Shown: one piece after another, positions 1 through 5,815 of the stretch
Layout: the number at the start of each line of letters is the position of its first letter
Position numbering within the stretch: the stretch's first letter is position 1
DNA from: Deltaproteobacteria bacterium
GTDB taxonomy: Bacteria; Desulfobacterota_C; Deferrisomatia; Deferrisomatales; JACRMM01
Length of the DNA stretch: 5,815 nucleotides
Assembly: GCA_016218905.1 (NCBI GenBank)
Contig: JACRCS010000083.1
Span: forward strand, 1-5,815
Direction of reading: 5' to 3'
Notes under the pieces: model-generated
What the model saw: only the letters and a program-made list of their open reading frames with translations
Databases searched by the model: none
Told to the model about the DNA's origin: nothing
Translations under genes and position numbers: made by a program

Positions 1-2450
1 ACGTGTGCATCGGCTGCCACGAAGGCATCTCCTGGAGCGAGGAGCTCGTGAGCGGGTACCTCGACAGCAAGCACCTGGTGCACAGCACGCACGTCTCCGC
101 GGAGGAGACGGAGTGCGCGAAGTGCCACAACCCCGCCAACGACGGCGAGAACTTCGAGAGCATGGTCCCGGCCGAGAACGTGCCTGCCGGCGGTCTCGCG
201 GCGGTGACGTGCGAGGCCTGCCACGGGGCCGGCCAGGAGCACTTCGGTCTCGGCCCGATCCCGATCCCGCGACCGGGCGTGGACAGCTGCGCGGGCGGTG
301 CCGTGGGTACGGTCGGAGCCGCCTGCCACACGGATCTGGCGGCCGACCCGGTCTCCGCGGGGCACGAGCCGTACCATCCGGAGGGGATGAACATCGTCGA
401 GAAGTACAAGTCCAGCCCCCATTACAACGAAGGCGAGGCCGGTCACGCGTCCACGAAGTGCACCCGCTGCCACACGGACGAGGGCGCCCGGGAGTACGTC
501 AACATCACCTCGGCGGACACCTTGGCGTCCGCGGTCCAGGGCCCGGAAGCGTCCCCCGTCCAGTGCCGCACCTGCCACAACCCGCACAACCCGGGCGAGC
601 TCCTGAAGGCTGAGAGCACGAGCACGGACCGGACGACCGGCGTGGTGACCGTGACGGGGAGCGCCGAGTACAGCACCTGCACCAACTGCCACGGGAGCGC
701 CACGGCGGACCTGAGCCCGTCCACCGTCGTCCGGTACTCGGACTACCCGTCTCCCAGTGCCACGACCGACGGTCCGCTCGTCGGCGGAACCAACGGAACG
801 ACGACGGTGCTCCTCTACCACGGCCAGCGTTGGGAGCGGATCATCGCCAGCACCCACTACGACTATCCGTCGACCGCCACCACGATCGAAGGCTTCGTCG
901 TCCGCGCGAAGGACGAGCGGGCGTGCCGCGACTGCCACGACGTCCACTCGGCCGACGTGACCATCCAGAAGCAGTGGGCCGAGTCCGGACACGCCGGGCA
1001 CATCGCCGCGATCAAGGAGGAGGCTGCCGCCGCGTCCACGAAGGACACCCTCGACCAGACGAAGGCCGTCCAGGCCGCGGGCGTCGGGGAGACCCATCCA
1101 ACCAACCCGACCATGGCCTGGAGCCACTACGACTGGGACAAGAGCTACAAGGACGACAACAACGCCGACGGCATCGCCGAGAAGGACCGCGCCGACTGCC
1201 AGCGCTGCCATACGGCCACCGGTTCCAAGAACTACCTGACGAGCCCCACCACCTACGACCCGGCGAACAACGACTTCTCCCACCTCTCCGGCTGGCAGCG
1301 GAACGCCAACGGCGCGGACGGCACGACGCCCGACCCGGCCAAGGGCACCAAGGTGTCCGGCCAGAACGAGCTCCTCTACTGCTGGGGCTGCCATGAGAGC
1401 GCCACGACCGGCGCGCTGCTCAACCCCGGTGCGATCACCATCGACATCTACAAGTTCAAGGGGGCCCCTGTGGCCTACCCGGACGTCAGCTCCAGCAACG
1501 TCTGCGTCTCCTGTCATTCCGGCCGGGCGAGCGGGGAGTCGGTCATCGCCGCGGTTCCCGGCACGGGCGCGACCCCTGCCGCCTGGGACAACGTCGGTTT
1601 CGTGAACTCCCACTACATGGCCTCGGCCGGCCTCGTGTACGCCAAGATCGCCTACACCAACTTCGTCCCTGCGGATACGCCCATCGGCAGCAGCACCTAC
1701 GGCGCCTCCCTCACCACCCCGGAGGACGGCGGCTCACTCAACAGCACGCACCGGAAGCTGGGTACGCCCGCCATCATCGGAGACCACGGCATTACCGCTG
1801 AAGACGGTCTCGACGTCGGCGGTCCCTGCGTCGCGTGCCACATGGCGGCCGGCGCCAAGAACCACACCTGGGAGATGGGCGCGGACGCCTTCACGAACGT
1901 GTGCGTGAAGTGCCACGACGAGGAAGCCGGGGTTCCGCTGACGGCCGACAACTACAACGAGATCTTCATCGAAGAACAGGCCATCCCCTTCGAGGACGCC
2001 ATCTCGCTCGCCCTCGCGAAGCTCGAGGCGAACTTCAACATCACCTACAACCCGGCCGCGTACCCGTACTTCTACGATCAGAGCGCCGGCGGCGGAGCCG
2101 CCAAGAACTGGACCCGGAGCAACTTCGCCGGCGTCCTGGGCGGAACCCTCGGCGACGCGGACGCGGAGAAGCTGATGGGCGCCTGCTTCAACATCAACCT
2201 GCTCAAGCGCGACCCGGCGGCGTACGCCCACGCCCGCACCTACGCCCGGCGGCTGCTCTACGACGCCATCGACTGGCTCGACGACCGGACCATCAACCAG
2301 TCGACCGGCGCCACCGCCCTGGCCTGGGACCCGGTCAAGTACGTGAAGGGGGAGATGGCGACCTCTCCCGAGACGACGGAGAGCGCTAAGTACCTGATGA
2401 AGTACAGCCGTTCGACCGGCGCGTGGGACACCACGCAGGAACGGCCGTAA
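1..2450 (+). CDS. Large multihaem c-type cytochrome, 5'-partial (13 haem motifs visible)
   Basis: This exported electron-transfer protein presumably works in the periplasm, on the outer membrane or outside the cell. The frame is open from the window edge; the GTG at 3 precedes a CxxCH directly and is almost certainly an internal Val, so the true start and signal peptide lie upstream. Counting that Val as residue 1, CxxCH motifs begin at residues 2, 38, 70, 153, 188, 226, 308, 399, 460, 501, 609 and 634. A CX11CH lies at 96-109. I count 22 further histidines, enough for bis-His ligation of every haem. Haem-poor stretches lie at about 231-307, 313-398 and 506-608. Residues 639-815 carry no haem motif. 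The segments around NSHYM, GPCVACHM and the Tyr/Arg-rich tail recall large Geobacter-type cytochromes; this is recollection, not a search. The redox partner is unknown. TAA stop at 2448-2450, followed by a terminator. Confidence 0.93.
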   Translation, partial: VCIGCHEGISWSEELVSGYLDSKHLVHSTHVSAEETECAKCHNPANDGENFESMVPAENVPAGGLAAVTCEACHGAGQEHFGLGPIPIPRPGVDSCAGGAVGTVGAACHTDLAADPVSAGHEPYHPEGMNIVEKYKSSPHYNEGEAGHASTKCTRCHTDEGAREYVNITSADTLASAVQGPEASPVQCRTCHNPHNPGELLKAESTSTDRTTGVVTVTGSAEYSTCTNCHGSATADLSPSTVVRYSDYPSPSATTDGPLVGGTNGTTTVLLYHGQRWERIIASTHYDYPSTATTIEGFVVRAKDERACRDCHDVHSADVTIQKQWAESGHAGHIAAIKEEAAAASTKDTLDQTKAVQAAGVGETHPTNPTMAWSHYDWDKSYKDDNNADGIAEKDRADCQRCHTATGSKNYLTSPTTYDPANNDFSHLSGWQRNANGADGTTPDPAKGTKVSGQNELLYCWGCHESATTGALLNPGAITIDIYKFKGAPVAYPDVSSSNVCVSCHSGRASGESVIAAVPGTGATPAAWDNVGFVNSHYMASAGLVYAKIAYTNFVPADTPIGSSTYGASLTTPEDGGSLNSTHRKLGTPAIIGDHGITAEDGLDVGGPCVACHMAAGAKNHTWEMGADAFTNVCVKCHDEEAGVPLTADNYNEIFIEEQAIPFEDAISLALAKLEANFNITYNPAAYPYFYDQSAGGGAAKNWTRSNFAGVLGGTLGDADAEKLMGACFNINLLKRDPAAYAHARTYARRLLYDAIDWLDDRTINQSTGATALAWDPVKYVKGEMATSPETTESAKYLMKYSRSTGAWDTTQERP
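288..329 (+). other. Expanded haem-binding motif CX11CH inside the cytochrome
   Basis: Residues 96-109 of the visible cytochrome read Cys, eleven residues (AGGAVGTVGAA), Cys, His. It falls between two canonical motifs (residues 70-74 and 153-157), where a haem would be expected from the spacing of its neighbours. Removing the nine residues GGAVGTVGA leaves C-A-A-C-H, a canonical site. The insert is Gly/Ala/Val-rich and looks like a flexible loop. Long-spaced haem motifs are known in other cytochromes, for example CX14CH in OmcZ and CX15CH in MccA/SirA. Haem attachment here is inferred, not shown. Confidence 0.65.
1917..2447 (+). other. Haem-free C-terminal module of the cytochrome
   Basis: The last 177 residues (about 639-815) follow the final CxxCH and contain no haem motif. 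Visible elements are an acidic, helix-like stretch (AISLALAKLEANF), an aromatic block (YPYFYD), an NW-containing segment, and a block with GACFNINLL followed by AYAHARTYARRLLYDAIDWLDD. It holds a single unpaired Cys (residue 728) and one His (residue 743). I recall similar tails (GA-FN-LL, GAYAHN, Y-RL-DSID-LD) ending many large Desulfuromonadales cytochromes, which suggests a conserved domain. It may serve folding, docking or assembly; its function is unknown to me. Confidence 0.5.
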
Positions 2451-2498
2451 TCGAGGCACCGTCGGCCTCTTGAGCCGATCCTGAGGCCCGGAAGCGAC

Positions 2499-2534
2499 GA
2501 GAGCCCCCGCCGAACGGCGGGGGCTCTCTCTTTT
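2499..2534 (+). terminator. Rho-independent terminator of the cytochrome gene
   Basis: A perfect 13-bp stem is formed by GAGAGCCCCCGCC (2499-2511) and GGCGGGGGCTCTC (2516-2528), closed by the tetraloop GAAC. A T-rich tail, TCTTTT, follows at 2529-2534. It starts 48 bp after the cytochrome stop codon. The U tract exists only in the plus-strand direction. The hairpin is symmetric and lies 68 bp beyond the fliW stop on the other strand, so it could still slow minus-strand transcription, but it lacks the run of U needed for a classical terminator in that orientation. Confidence 0.9.
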
Positions 2535-2601
2535 GGGTCGCAGAAGATGGCCCCGCGGTCCCCCGATTACGCCGAGAGGAGACTCGCGCGCCGGAGCGGA
2601 C

Positions 2602-3042
2602 CTACGGTGTCTTGCCCAAGTCCAGCGGGATCGGCTCGTCCACCTTGTAGGCGTCGGTCTTGAGCACGACCTGCTTGGCGAGCAGCTTCTCCGCGTTGAC
2701 CACGACCGGCGCCTTCAGGTTGGCGGTCAGCCGCTTGCCCCCTTCCCGAATCGTCACGACGAGAAGAACTGCCGCCTTGCTCGGGTCGGTGAGGCCCAGG
2801 TCGGCGACTTCTTCCGTCGAAAGCGTCACCTTGTAGTTCGGGAAGAAGAAGCTCGGGTCGGTCACGAGAAAGCAGATCTCCCCGCGGTCGGCGAGCTGCA
2901 AGACCTTGAAAGGGCTTTCGGGGTTCAAGTCGATCAAGGCGTAGCGGTCCGCGCCCTCGAAGCCGAGCATCGGCCCGACGAACTTCATCATGCGCTCTTC
3001 GTCGATCTCCACCGGCCCGAAAGCTCTGGTCTCAATGATCAT
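2602..3042 (-). CDS. fliW: Flagellar assembly factor FliW
   Basis: The 146-residue cytoplasmic protein has typical FliW length. In Bacillus subtilis, FliW binds the RNA-binding regulator CsrA and relieves its repression of flagellin translation; free flagellin in turn titrates FliW. Family features seen: an N-terminal MIIETRAFGPVEIDEE strand pair, LGFEG (26-30), SPFKVLQLAD (43-52), FLVTDPSFFFPNY (58-70), TANLKAPVVVN (106-116) and QVVL (124-127). The ATG at 3042 is preceded by GAAAGGGG with a 5-nt spacer, and the protein aligns with the family from its first residues, so this start is favoured. The stop is TAG. The gene converges on the cytochrome and diverges from xseB. No csrA, flgL or other flagellar gene lies beside it, which differs from the common flgL-fliW-csrA arrangement. 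Confidence 0.93.
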   Translation of the reverse strand: MIIETRAFGPVEIDEERMMKFVGPMLGFEGADRYALIDLNPESPFKVLQLADRGEICFLVTDPSFFFPNYKVTLSTEEVADLGLTDPSKAAVLLVVTIREGGKRLTANLKAPVVVNAEKLLAKQVVLKTDAYKVDEPIPLDLGKTP

Positions 3043-3047
3043 CGCGG

Positions 3048-3059
3048 CCCCTTTCGGGA
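3048..3059 (-). promoter_or_regulatory. fliW ribosome binding site within a small hairpin
   Basis: Read on the minus strand, TCCC-GAAA-GGGG lies five bases before the fliW ATG. The GAAAGGGG part is a plausible Shine-Dalgarno sequence. The CCC before it can pair with GGG across a GNRA-type GAAA loop, with one extra U-G pair. The stem is only 3-4 bp, so any effect on translation would be modest. The Shine-Dalgarno assignment is reasonable; regulation by the hairpin is speculation. Confidence 0.45.
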
Positions 3060-3167
3060 GCTGGAGGGTTACCCGTCTGGTGACGGACCGACATCACGCG
3101 CAGGTACCCTATCGGGCGCCGAAAGTCAAGGAGCCGCACCGACAGGAGCCGAGGAGGGGGAAAGGGC

Positions 3168-3197
3168 TTGACTCTCCCGTGAGCGGCACCCAATAAT
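3168..3197 (+). promoter_or_regulatory. Sigma-70-type promoter of the xseB-ispA-dxs operon
   Basis: A -35 box TTGACT (3168-3173, five of six to consensus) is followed after 18 bp by a -10 box AATAAT (3192-3197, five of six). The AT-rich -10 stands out in an otherwise GC-rich gap. Transcription would start near 3204, giving a leader of roughly 37 nt before the xseB ATG at 3241. No other promoter of similar quality faces right in the 3043-3240 gap. The assignment rests on sequence match only. Confidence 0.7.
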
Positions 3198-3240
3198 CGA
3201 GAGTTCGTCTCAGCTAGGCAGAGCAAAGGCAGGAGAAGGA

Positions 3241-3483
3241 ATGCCCCAACCCGGAGGCGAGCGCTTCGAGGATCTTCTCGCCCGACTCGAGCAGCTCGTG
3301 CAGGCGCTGGAGTGCGAGGACCTCGATCTGGAAGGCTCCATCCAAGCCTACGAGGAGGGGGTCCGGATCGCCCGGGCCTGCCACCAGAAGCTCGACGAGG
3401 CCGAACGGCGCGTCGAAGTGCTCCGGCGCCTCCCCAGCGGCGAGGTGCTCGCGGAGCCGCTTCGAACGGCGAAGGAACCGTGA
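3241..3483 (+). CDS. xseB: Exodeoxyribonuclease VII small subunit
   Basis: The 80-residue protein is the small subunit of exonuclease VII, which degrades single-stranded DNA to oligonucleotides in the cytoplasm. Several copies bind the catalytic XseA subunit. The family pattern is clear: FEDLLARLEQLVQALE (9-24), an acidic turn, LEGSIQAYEEGVRIARACHQKLDEAERRVEVL (30-61), forming the expected two-helix hairpin. The usual E-S-G-E-L-P-L turn is here ECEDLDL, an unusual variant with Cys25. The ATG at 3241 has AGGAG at 3231-3235 with a 5-nt spacer. It is the first gene of the operon and its TGA overlaps the ispA ATG by one base. xseA is not in the window, as is common. A leaderless or further upstream start is not supported. 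Confidence 0.93.
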   Translation: MPQPGGERFEDLLARLEQLVQALECEDLDLEGSIQAYEEGVRIARACHQKLDEAERRVEVLRRLPSGEVLAEPLRTAKEP

Positions 3484-4379
3484 TGCCCTTCGATCTCGAG
3501 AGTCGCCTCGCCGCGTGGAAGGCCGGCGTGGAGGCGTACCTGGACGCGCGTCTGCCTCCTCCCGAGACCTTTCCCCGCCCGCTCTACCAGTCGATGCGCT
3601 ATAGCCTCTTCGCCGGGGGCAAGCGCATCCGGCCGGCCTTCGCCTTCGCGGCCGCGGAGGCCGTGGGCGGGAAGCCGGAGCGAGTACTGCCGTTCGCGGC
3701 CGCGCTCGAGATGGTCCACACCTACAGCCTGATCCACGACGACCTCCCCGCCATGGACGACGACGAGCTTCGCCGGGGCAAACCGACGAACCACGTCCTC
3801 TTCGGGGACGGGATCGCGATTCTCGCGGGGGACGCGCTCCTCACCGACGCCTTCGCGGTGCTCGCGAGCGACGAGGTGGCCGCCAGCACCTCTCCCGAGC
3901 TCATCGTGAAGGTGGTCGGCGAGCTCGCCCGGGGCGCCGGAACGGGCGGGATGGTGGCCGGACAGGCGCTCGATCTGACCAGCGAGGGCAAGGACGTCGA
4001 CCTCTCGACGCTCGAGTACCTGCACACCCACAAGACCGGCGCGCTCATCCGGGCCGCCGTCCGCATCGGAGCGCTGGCGGGCGGCGCCGACTCCGCGTCC
4101 CTCGAGGCGCTCACTGCCTACGCGGAGGAGCTCGGCCTCGCGTTCCAGATCGCCGACGACGTGCTCGACGTGATCGGTTCGACGGAAGCGCTCGGAAAAC
4201 CCGTGGGAAGCGACGAGGGCCTCGAGAAGGCCACGTATCCGGCTCTCCTCGGCATCGACGAGTCGAAACGGCGGGCGGCGGCGCTCATGCAGTCGGCCAT
4301 CGCCCGGCTTCAGCCCTTCGGAGAGCGGGCGGAGTGTCTGGCCGCGCTGGCTCGCTTCGTCGTGGAACGGCAGCACTGA
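3483..4379 (+). CDS. ispA: Polyprenyl (farnesyl/geranylgeranyl) diphosphate synthase
   Basis: This 298-residue cytoplasmic trans-prenyltransferase condenses dimethylallyl or geranyl diphosphate with isopentenyl diphosphate, feeding quinone, undecaprenol and other isoprenoid synthesis. Landmarks: GGKRIRP (45-51), first Asp-rich motif D86-D87-LPAM-D92 with following [13 protein letters not shown] (116-120), GQALDL (160-165), HKTGALIR (183-190) and second Asp-rich motif FQIADDVLD (221-229). All catalytic aspartates are present. YSLIHDD before the first motif matches E. coli IspA, which favours C15 product, but short GGPP synthases look the same, so chain length is open. The ATG at 3483 overlaps the xseB TGA (TGATG) and has AAGGA at 3472-3476 with a 6-nt spacer. 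The same frame is open back to 3312, but that would overlap xseB and add no family homology. Confidence 0.94.
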   Translation: MPFDLESRLAAWKAGVEAYLDARLPPPETFPRPLYQSMRYSLFAGGKRIRPAFAFAAAEAVGGKPERVLPFAAALEMVHTYSLIHDDLPAMDDDELRRGKPTNHVLFGDGIAILAGDALLTDAFAVLASDEVAASTSPELIVKVVGELARGAGTGGMVAGQALDLTSEGKDVDLSTLEYLHTHKTGALIRAAVRIGALAGGADSASLEALTAYAEELGLAFQIADDVLDVIGSTEALGKPVGSDEGLEKATYPALLGIDESKRRAAALMQSAIARLQPFGERAECLAALARFVVERQH

Positions 4380-5815
4380 TGAGCCCCGGCAAGTACCCCC
4401 TCCTCGGCCGCGTCTCGGGACCGGGCGACCTCAAGGGCCTCTCGAAAGAGGAGCTCGAAGCCGTCGCCACCGAGATCCGCGCGTTCATCCTCGAGAAGCT
4501 CTCGCCCGTGGGCGGGCACCTCGCCTCGAGCCTCGGCGTCGTGGAGCTCACGGTCGCGCTCCACGCAGTCTTCGACTCGCCGCGGGACCGGATCATCTGG
4601 GACGTGGGGCACCAGTCCTATCCGCACAAGATCCTGACCGGCCGGCGCGACAGCTTCGGCACGATCCGCCAGCGGGGCGGGCTCTCCGGCTTTCCCAAGC
4701 GGTGCGAGAGCCCCCACGACGCGTTCGGGACCGGGCACTCGTCGACCTCCATCTCCGCCGGCCTCGGCCTCGCCGCGGCCCGGGACTTTTCCGGGGCCGA
4801 CCACAAGGTGATTTGCGTCATCGGCGACGGCTCCCTCACGGCGGGCCTCGCCTTCGAGGGGCTCAATCACGCCGGGCACCTCGATCGGGATCTCATCGTG
4901 GTCCTGAACGACAACGAGATGAGCATCTCGCCCAACGTGGGGGCCCTCTCGTCCTACCTCTCCCGCATCCTGACCGGCGACCTCTACTCCCGCTTCCGAA
5001 AGGACGTGGAGGAGTTCCTGCGGGCCATTCCGAGCTTCGGCGGCGCGATGGCGCGGCTCGCCAAACGGGTGGAGGAGCATATCAAGGGGTTCATCTCGCC
5101 GGGGATGCTCTTCGAGGAGCTCGGGTTCACCTACGTCGGCCCCATCGACGGCCACAACCTGGGCCACCTGATCAGCGCATTCCAGAACGTCCGGAAGTTT
5201 CGCAAGCCCGTCCTGGTGCACGCGGTCACCCAGAAGGGGAGAGGCTTCGCGCCGGCCGAGGAGAGCCCCACCGCCTTCCACGGGATCGGCCCCTTCGACC
5301 CGTGCAACGGCGCGTGTGCCGACGCACCCGCCGAGTCCCCGAAACCGAAGGTGCCGAGCTACACCGACGTGTTCGGCCGCACGCTCGTGCGCCTGGCGGA
5401 GTCCGATCCCCGGATCCTCGCCATCACCGCCGCCATGCCGGAGGGCACGGGGCTCGACGTCTTCCGGGACCGGTTCCGCCAACGCTTCTTCGACGTCGGC
5501 ATCGCCGAGCAGCACGCCGTCACCTTCGCCGCGGGACTCGCCGCCGAAGGTTGGATCCCGGTGGTCGCGATCTACTCGACGTTCCTCCAACGCGGCTACG
5601 ATCAGATCCTCCACGATGTCGCCCTCCAGGAGTTGCCGGTCGTCTTTGCCCTCGATCGCGCCGGCCTCGTGGGTGCCGACGGGCCGACCCATCACGGCGC
5701 CTTCGACCTCTCCTACCTGCGCCACATCCCGGGGCTCGTCGTCATGGCTCCCTCGGACGAAGAGGAGCTCCAGCACGCGCTGGCGACGGCCGTCTCCCTG
5801 AAGAAGCCGGTCGCG
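4379..5815 (+). CDS. dxs: 1-Deoxy-D-xylulose-5-phosphate synthase, 3'-partial
   Basis: DXS condenses pyruvate and glyceraldehyde 3-phosphate using thiamine diphosphate, the entry step of the MEP pathway. The visible 479 residues are about three quarters of the usual 620-640; the frame is open at the window end and the C-terminal transketolase domain is mostly missing. Seen: [13 protein letters not shown] (45-57), [11 protein letters not shown] (74-84), the ThDP/metal motif GDGSLTAG (149-156) with NDNEMSIS (177-184), PIDGHN (255-260), catalytic Glu377 in [20 protein letters not shown] (399-405), [23 protein letters not shown] (426-448). His47 and His78 are active-site histidines by family. HQS replaces the more usual HQA. 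The ATG overlaps the ispA TGA as TGATG; a weak GGA lies about 12 bases upstream, so translational coupling is likely. Confidence 0.96.
   Translation, partial: MSPGKYPLLGRVSGPGDLKGLSKEELEAVATEIRAFILEKLSPVGGHLASSLGVVELTVALHAVFDSPRDRIIWDVGHQSYPHKILTGRRDSFGTIRQRGGLSGFPKRCESPHDAFGTGHSSTSISAGLGLAAARDFSGADHKVICVIGDGSLTAGLAFEGLNHAGHLDRDLIVVLNDNEMSISPNVGALSSYLSRILTGDLYSRFRKDVEEFLRAIPSFGGAMARLAKRVEEHIKGFISPGMLFEELGFTYVGPIDGHNLGHLISAFQNVRKFRKPVLVHAVTQKGRGFAPAEESPTAFHGIGPFDPCNGACADAPAESPKPKVPSYTDVFGRTLVRLAESDPRILAITAAMPEGTGLDVFRDRFRQRFFDVGIAEQHAVTFAAGLAAEGWIPVVAIYSTFLQRGYDQILHDVALQELPVVFALDRAGLVGADGPTHHGAFDLSYLRHIPGLVVMAPSDEEELQHALATAVSLKKPVA

Noticed and set aside
1734..2459. 241-codon minus-strand frame opposite the cytochrome C-terminus
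   Set aside because: The frame is Val/Gly/Arg-rich without motifs and fully covered by the cytochrome on the other strand, and it starts just beyond the cytochrome stop by chance.
2464..2488. Second hairpin GGCCTC/GAGGCC between the cytochrome stop and the main terminator
   Set aside because: The 6-bp stem has a 13-nt loop and no T tract; it is expected by chance in GC-rich DNA.
3108..3118. Sigma-28-like -10 element (CCCGATAG) on the minus strand upstream of fliW
   Set aside because: Six of eight bases fit GCCGATAA, but the expected -35 eleven bases upstream matches only two of eight, so a flagellar-sigma promoter is not supported.
3101..3129. Minus-strand promoter for fliW (TTGACT, 17 bp, TACCTG)
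   Set aside because: The -10 box matches only two of six consensus positions; kept as a hint in the findings but not annotated.
2533..3171. 212-codon plus-strand frame across fliW
   Set aside because: It is antisense to a clear fliW gene and runs through its upstream region; there is no recognisable domain.
3312..3482. In-frame upstream extension of ispA
   Set aside because: It would overlap most of xseB; the ATG at 3483 has a ribosome binding site and gives the normal family length.
3348..4376. 342-codon open frame on the minus strand opposite ispA and the end of xseB
   Set aside because: It is antisense to two well-recognised genes, with shadow-type composition and no family resemblance.
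4310..5776. 488-codon open frame on the minus strand opposite dxs
   Set aside because: It mirrors the codon bias of a GC-rich gene; its composition is dominated by Arg, Gly, Glu and Val with no domain pattern, while the plus strand encodes an unmistakable DXS.
1..5815. A functional link between the cytochrome and the isoprenoid operon (for example quinone supply)
   Set aside because: They have separate promoters and terminators, with fliW between them on the other strand; proximity alone is not evidence.

Overview
The window is a GC-rich stretch of a bacterial chromosome carrying five protein-coding genes and no RNA genes, mobile elements, CRISPR arrays or obvious repeats. Three things suggest an anaerobic, motile bacterium of the Desulfuromonadales / Geobacter-like (Desulfobacterota-type) group or a relative: a very large multihaem c-type cytochrome of the kind used for extracellular or periplasmic electron transfer, a FliW flagellar assembly factor, and an xseB-ispA-dxs operon. 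This placement rests on gene content and recalled family resemblance, not on a phylogenetic marker.

Layout: positions 1-2450 (+) hold the 3' part of the cytochrome gene. Its start lies upstream of the window. Twelve CxxCH motifs and one expanded CX11CH motif are visible. A strong intrinsic terminator follows at 2499-2534. fliW lies on the minus strand (3042 down to 2602), so it converges on the cytochrome gene and diverges from the next operon. The 198-bp divergent gap (3043-3240) carries a good sigma-70-like promoter facing right. On the plus strand there follows a tightly packed operon: xseB (3241-3483), ispA (3483-4379) and dxs (4379 to beyond the window end). Each junction is a TGATG stop/start overlap. 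dxs has no stop codon inside the window, so a search limited to closed reading frames misses it, but its 479 visible codons are unambiguous.

How the genes work together: dxs makes 1-deoxy-D-xylulose 5-phosphate, the first committed step of the MEP isoprenoid pathway. ispA elongates the resulting C5 units to farnesyl (or geranylgeranyl) diphosphate for quinone side chains and undecaprenyl carriers. xseB is the small subunit of exonuclease VII and commonly travels with these two genes. fliW, an antagonist of CsrA in flagellin control, stands alone here without csrA or flagellar genes. The cytochrome is transcriptionally separate. No clearly undescribed system is present. The most distinctive feature is the CX11CH motif, which reads like a canonical CAACH haem site split by a nine-residue insertion.
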